Shown here one piece after another: positions 62,637-64,000 of a DNA stretch of 64,000 nucleotides. Each line of letters opens with the position of its first letter. Within the stretch, counting starts at the first letter, position 1. The notes beneath the pieces were generated by a model. The model did no database searches, was not told where the DNA came from, and was given only the letters and a program-made list of their open reading frames with translations. The translations under genes and the position numbers were made by a program. This DNA comes from Ruegeria sp. 6PALISEP08 (GTDB taxonomy: Bacteria > Pseudomonadota > Alphaproteobacteria > Rhodobacterales > Rhodobacteraceae): NCBI RefSeq assembly GCF_001238295.1, contig NZ_LGXZ01000006.1:124001-188000 (forward strand). The letters run 5' to 3'.

Positions 62637-64000
62637 TTACCCGTCGGATGCCTCGGGCGCTTCGGCTGGATCATCAGGCGCAGGCTGTGGATCTTGATCA
62701 TCTGATTCGCTTTGCTGTTCAGAAGCCTCGCCCGGCAACACTCCGTTTTCCCAGATGCCGGTTTCTTCCTGCCCATTGGCATAGCGCATCGTACCGCTGC
62801 CCTGCCGTTTGTTGTCGACAAAGTTGCCTTCATACACATCGCCGTTTGAATAGGTGGCGACGCCCTCGCCTTCGATCTTGCCCTCGGACCAGTCGCCTAC
62901 GAATTTGAACCCGGCAGGGGTCACAATTTCCCCTTTGCCATGCCGTTTTCCGTTCAGGAAATCACCAGTATAGACTGTCCCGTCGGAATAGGTCGCTTTG
63001 CCCTTGCCCTGCCGAACACCATCGATCCATTCACCGTCATAGACCGACCCGTCCGCACGTGTCACCACACCCTTGCCGTGGCTTTGCGCGTTCTTGAACT
63101 GGCCCTTGTAGATCATACCGTTGGCATAGGTGGCCGTGCCCTGACCCTCGATCACGCCCGCAATCCAATCGCCTTCATAGGTTGACCCATCGGGATACGT
63201 GATGCGGCCGGTCCCCTCGGCCAGATCAGCAACAAAATCGCCAACGTAGACCGAGCCATCGGGATAGGTCAGCTCTCCCAAGCCTTCGATCTGTCCTTGG
63301 TTCCAGTCGCCGGTATACACAAATCCATCCGTACCGGTGAACGTGCCCTTGCCCTGACGGCGATCATCGACAAAATCGCCTTCATATACGTCGCCTTGCG
63401 CGTGGGTCACTTTGCCTTTGCCCTGACGGCGCCCTTCCACCAGATCACCTTCGTATACATCGCCATTGGCATAGGTCAGACGACCGGTGCCTGTGATCTG
63501 ATCCTGAGCCCATTCACCGGAATAGATCATGCCGTCGGGCATGGTTTGCATGCCTGTGCCATTGCGCAAGCCAGCACTGACATCACCTTCATACACACTG
63601 CCATCTGCATAAGTGATTTTGGCCTTACCTTGCCGCTGACCATCAACCCAGTCGCCATCATAGATGTATCCGTCGGGATAGGTCAGAACGCCTTTGCCGT
63701 GCCGCTGGGCGTTTTTGAACTCACCTTCATAGCGTGTGCCGTTTGCAAATTCGGCAACACCAGTGCCGTTGATCGACCCGTTGGACCATTCACCGTCATA
63801 GCTGCTGCCATTGGCGTAGACGATCTTGCCGCGCCCTTCCGGCTGGCCCTTGGCAAAACTGCCTTCATAGATCGATCCGTCGGGATAGCGGGTGACGCCC
63901 TGGCCTTGAATCTCGCCCTCGACCCATTGGCCAGTATATTCAAACCCGTTGGGCAGCCGGTATGTTCCCGTCCCGTGGCGCAACCCGTTTTCATAGGTGC
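62637..64000 (-). CDS. MORN-repeat protein, cut by the window edge
   Basis: At least 453 residues in the window; the 5' end lies beyond 64000, where the frame stays open. It consists of 17 complete 23-residue MORN units of the form x-Y-x-G-x-(W/F)-x4-G-x-G-x6-G without insertions, a partial unit at the right edge (TYENGLRHGTGTY) and a degenerate last unit (QEETGIWENG). An acidic unstructured tail (SDDQDPQPAP and later) ends the protein. MORN repeats bind lipids or scaffold proteins; the role here is unknown. No membrane segment in the part seen. Confidence 0.92.
   Translation of the reverse strand, partial: TYENGLRHGTGTYRLPNGFEYTGQWVEGEIQGQGVTRYPDGSIYEGSFAKGQPEGRGKIVYANGSSYDGEWSNGSINGTGVAEFANGTRYEGEFKNAQRHGKGVLTYPDGYIYDGDWVDGQRQGKAKITYADGSVYEGDVSAGLRNGTGMQTMPDGMIYSGEWAQDQITGTGRLTYANGDVYEGDLVEGRRQGKGKVTHAQGDVYEGDFVDDRRQGKGTFTGTDGFVYTGDWNQGQIEGLGELTYPDGSVYVGDFVADLAEGTGRITYPDGSTYEGDWIAGVIEGQGTATYANGMIYKGQFKNAQSHGKGVVTRADGSVYDGEWIDGVRQGKGKATYSDGTVYTGDFLNGKRHGKGEIVTPAGFKFVGDWSEGKIEGEGVATYSNGDVYEGNFVDNKRQGSGTMRYANGQEETGIWENGVLPGEASEQQSESDDQDPQPAPDDPAEAPEASDG
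62772..63944 (-). repeat. 69-bp tandem array encoding 17 MORN units, in two nine-unit blocks
   Basis: The seventeen units are in perfect 69-base phase. Units 1-8 (63944-63393) resemble units 10-17 (63323-62772) one-for-one, for example FEYTGQW/FVYTGDW and DVYEGDL/DVYEGNF. Units with W..(I)xG (1, 3, 7) return exactly nine units later (10, 12, 16). Confidence 0.8.

Noticed and set aside
62772..63944. Periodic 69-base array considered as a CRISPR or minisatellite
   Set aside because: It is in-frame protein coding with the MORN consensus and no spacers of unrelated sequence.

Overview
The window looks like a chromosomal segment of a marine roseobacter (Rhodobacterales, Alphaproteobacteria), closest in gene content to Ruegeria/Silicibacter-type genomes. 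The reasons are roughly 60% GC, an RpoH2-type sigma-32, an HvrA/H-NS-like nucleoid protein, a LuxR/LuxI pair beside crotonyl-CoA carboxylase/reductase, a NifU-like/TsaB/RimI cluster and the glnD-murJ order. No phage, insertion sequence, CRISPR array, rRNA or tRNA was recognised. Nearly all the sequence is coding, and many genes abut or overlap by 1-11 bases.

Positions 1-22000 are dominated by central carbon metabolism. They hold the 5' part of mdh (minus), an operon mcl2-nnrU-DUF1737-mch, and sdhCDAB with a sulfotransferase-like gene inserted before sdhB. After these come two short genes framed by two intrinsic terminators, a DUF1989 gene, deoD, an H-NS-like gene, ethylmalonyl-CoA mutase (ecm), a PlsB-like acyltransferase and ccr. 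mcl2, mch, ecm and ccr are four steps of the ethylmalonyl-CoA pathway, and succinate dehydrogenase and malate dehydrogenase take up its products. A motif of the form CTGCGYTGCGGCR lies upstream of mcl2, ecm and ccr and resembles a PhaR (polyhydroxybutyrate regulator) site. Next come a quorum-sensing locus (small gene, luxR, luxI) carrying two exact TTAA-N7-TTAA CtrA-type boxes, a RecD-like helicase and an SDR.

Positions 21000-33600 are mostly minus strand. They hold a TIGR02186 gene, two tandem TauE/SafE transporters and a four-gene BMP-type nucleoside/nucleobase ABC transporter with a RutR-like operator upstream. These are followed by rimI-tsaB-nfu, a DsbA-family isomerase, a universal stress protein, ilvE and trpS.

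Positions 33600-50400 hold a rhomboid-like protein without catalytic residues, murJ-glnD and a LppC/LpoA-like lipoprotein. Then come rsmI-yraN-gshB, comM, a GST with a YHS-like tail, cobU with a CobC-like phosphatase, rpoH2-chaN, and coaBC-dut-moeB-like.

Positions 50400-64000 hold an M3 peptidase, ghrA, the elongasome cluster mreB-mreC-mreD-mrdA-rodA, rlmJ and leuA. leuA is preceded by a previously hidden Leu/Ile-rich leader peptide and attenuator-like hairpins. The window ends with an SDR and a MORN-repeat protein running off the right edge.

The most interesting items are the candidate shared operator of the ethylmalonyl-CoA genes, the CtrA boxes in the quorum-sensing locus, the probably leaderless leuA leader peptide, the RutR-like site, and the nine-unit super-repeat in the MORN protein. 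All functional claims come from reading the sequence; no database search was run.
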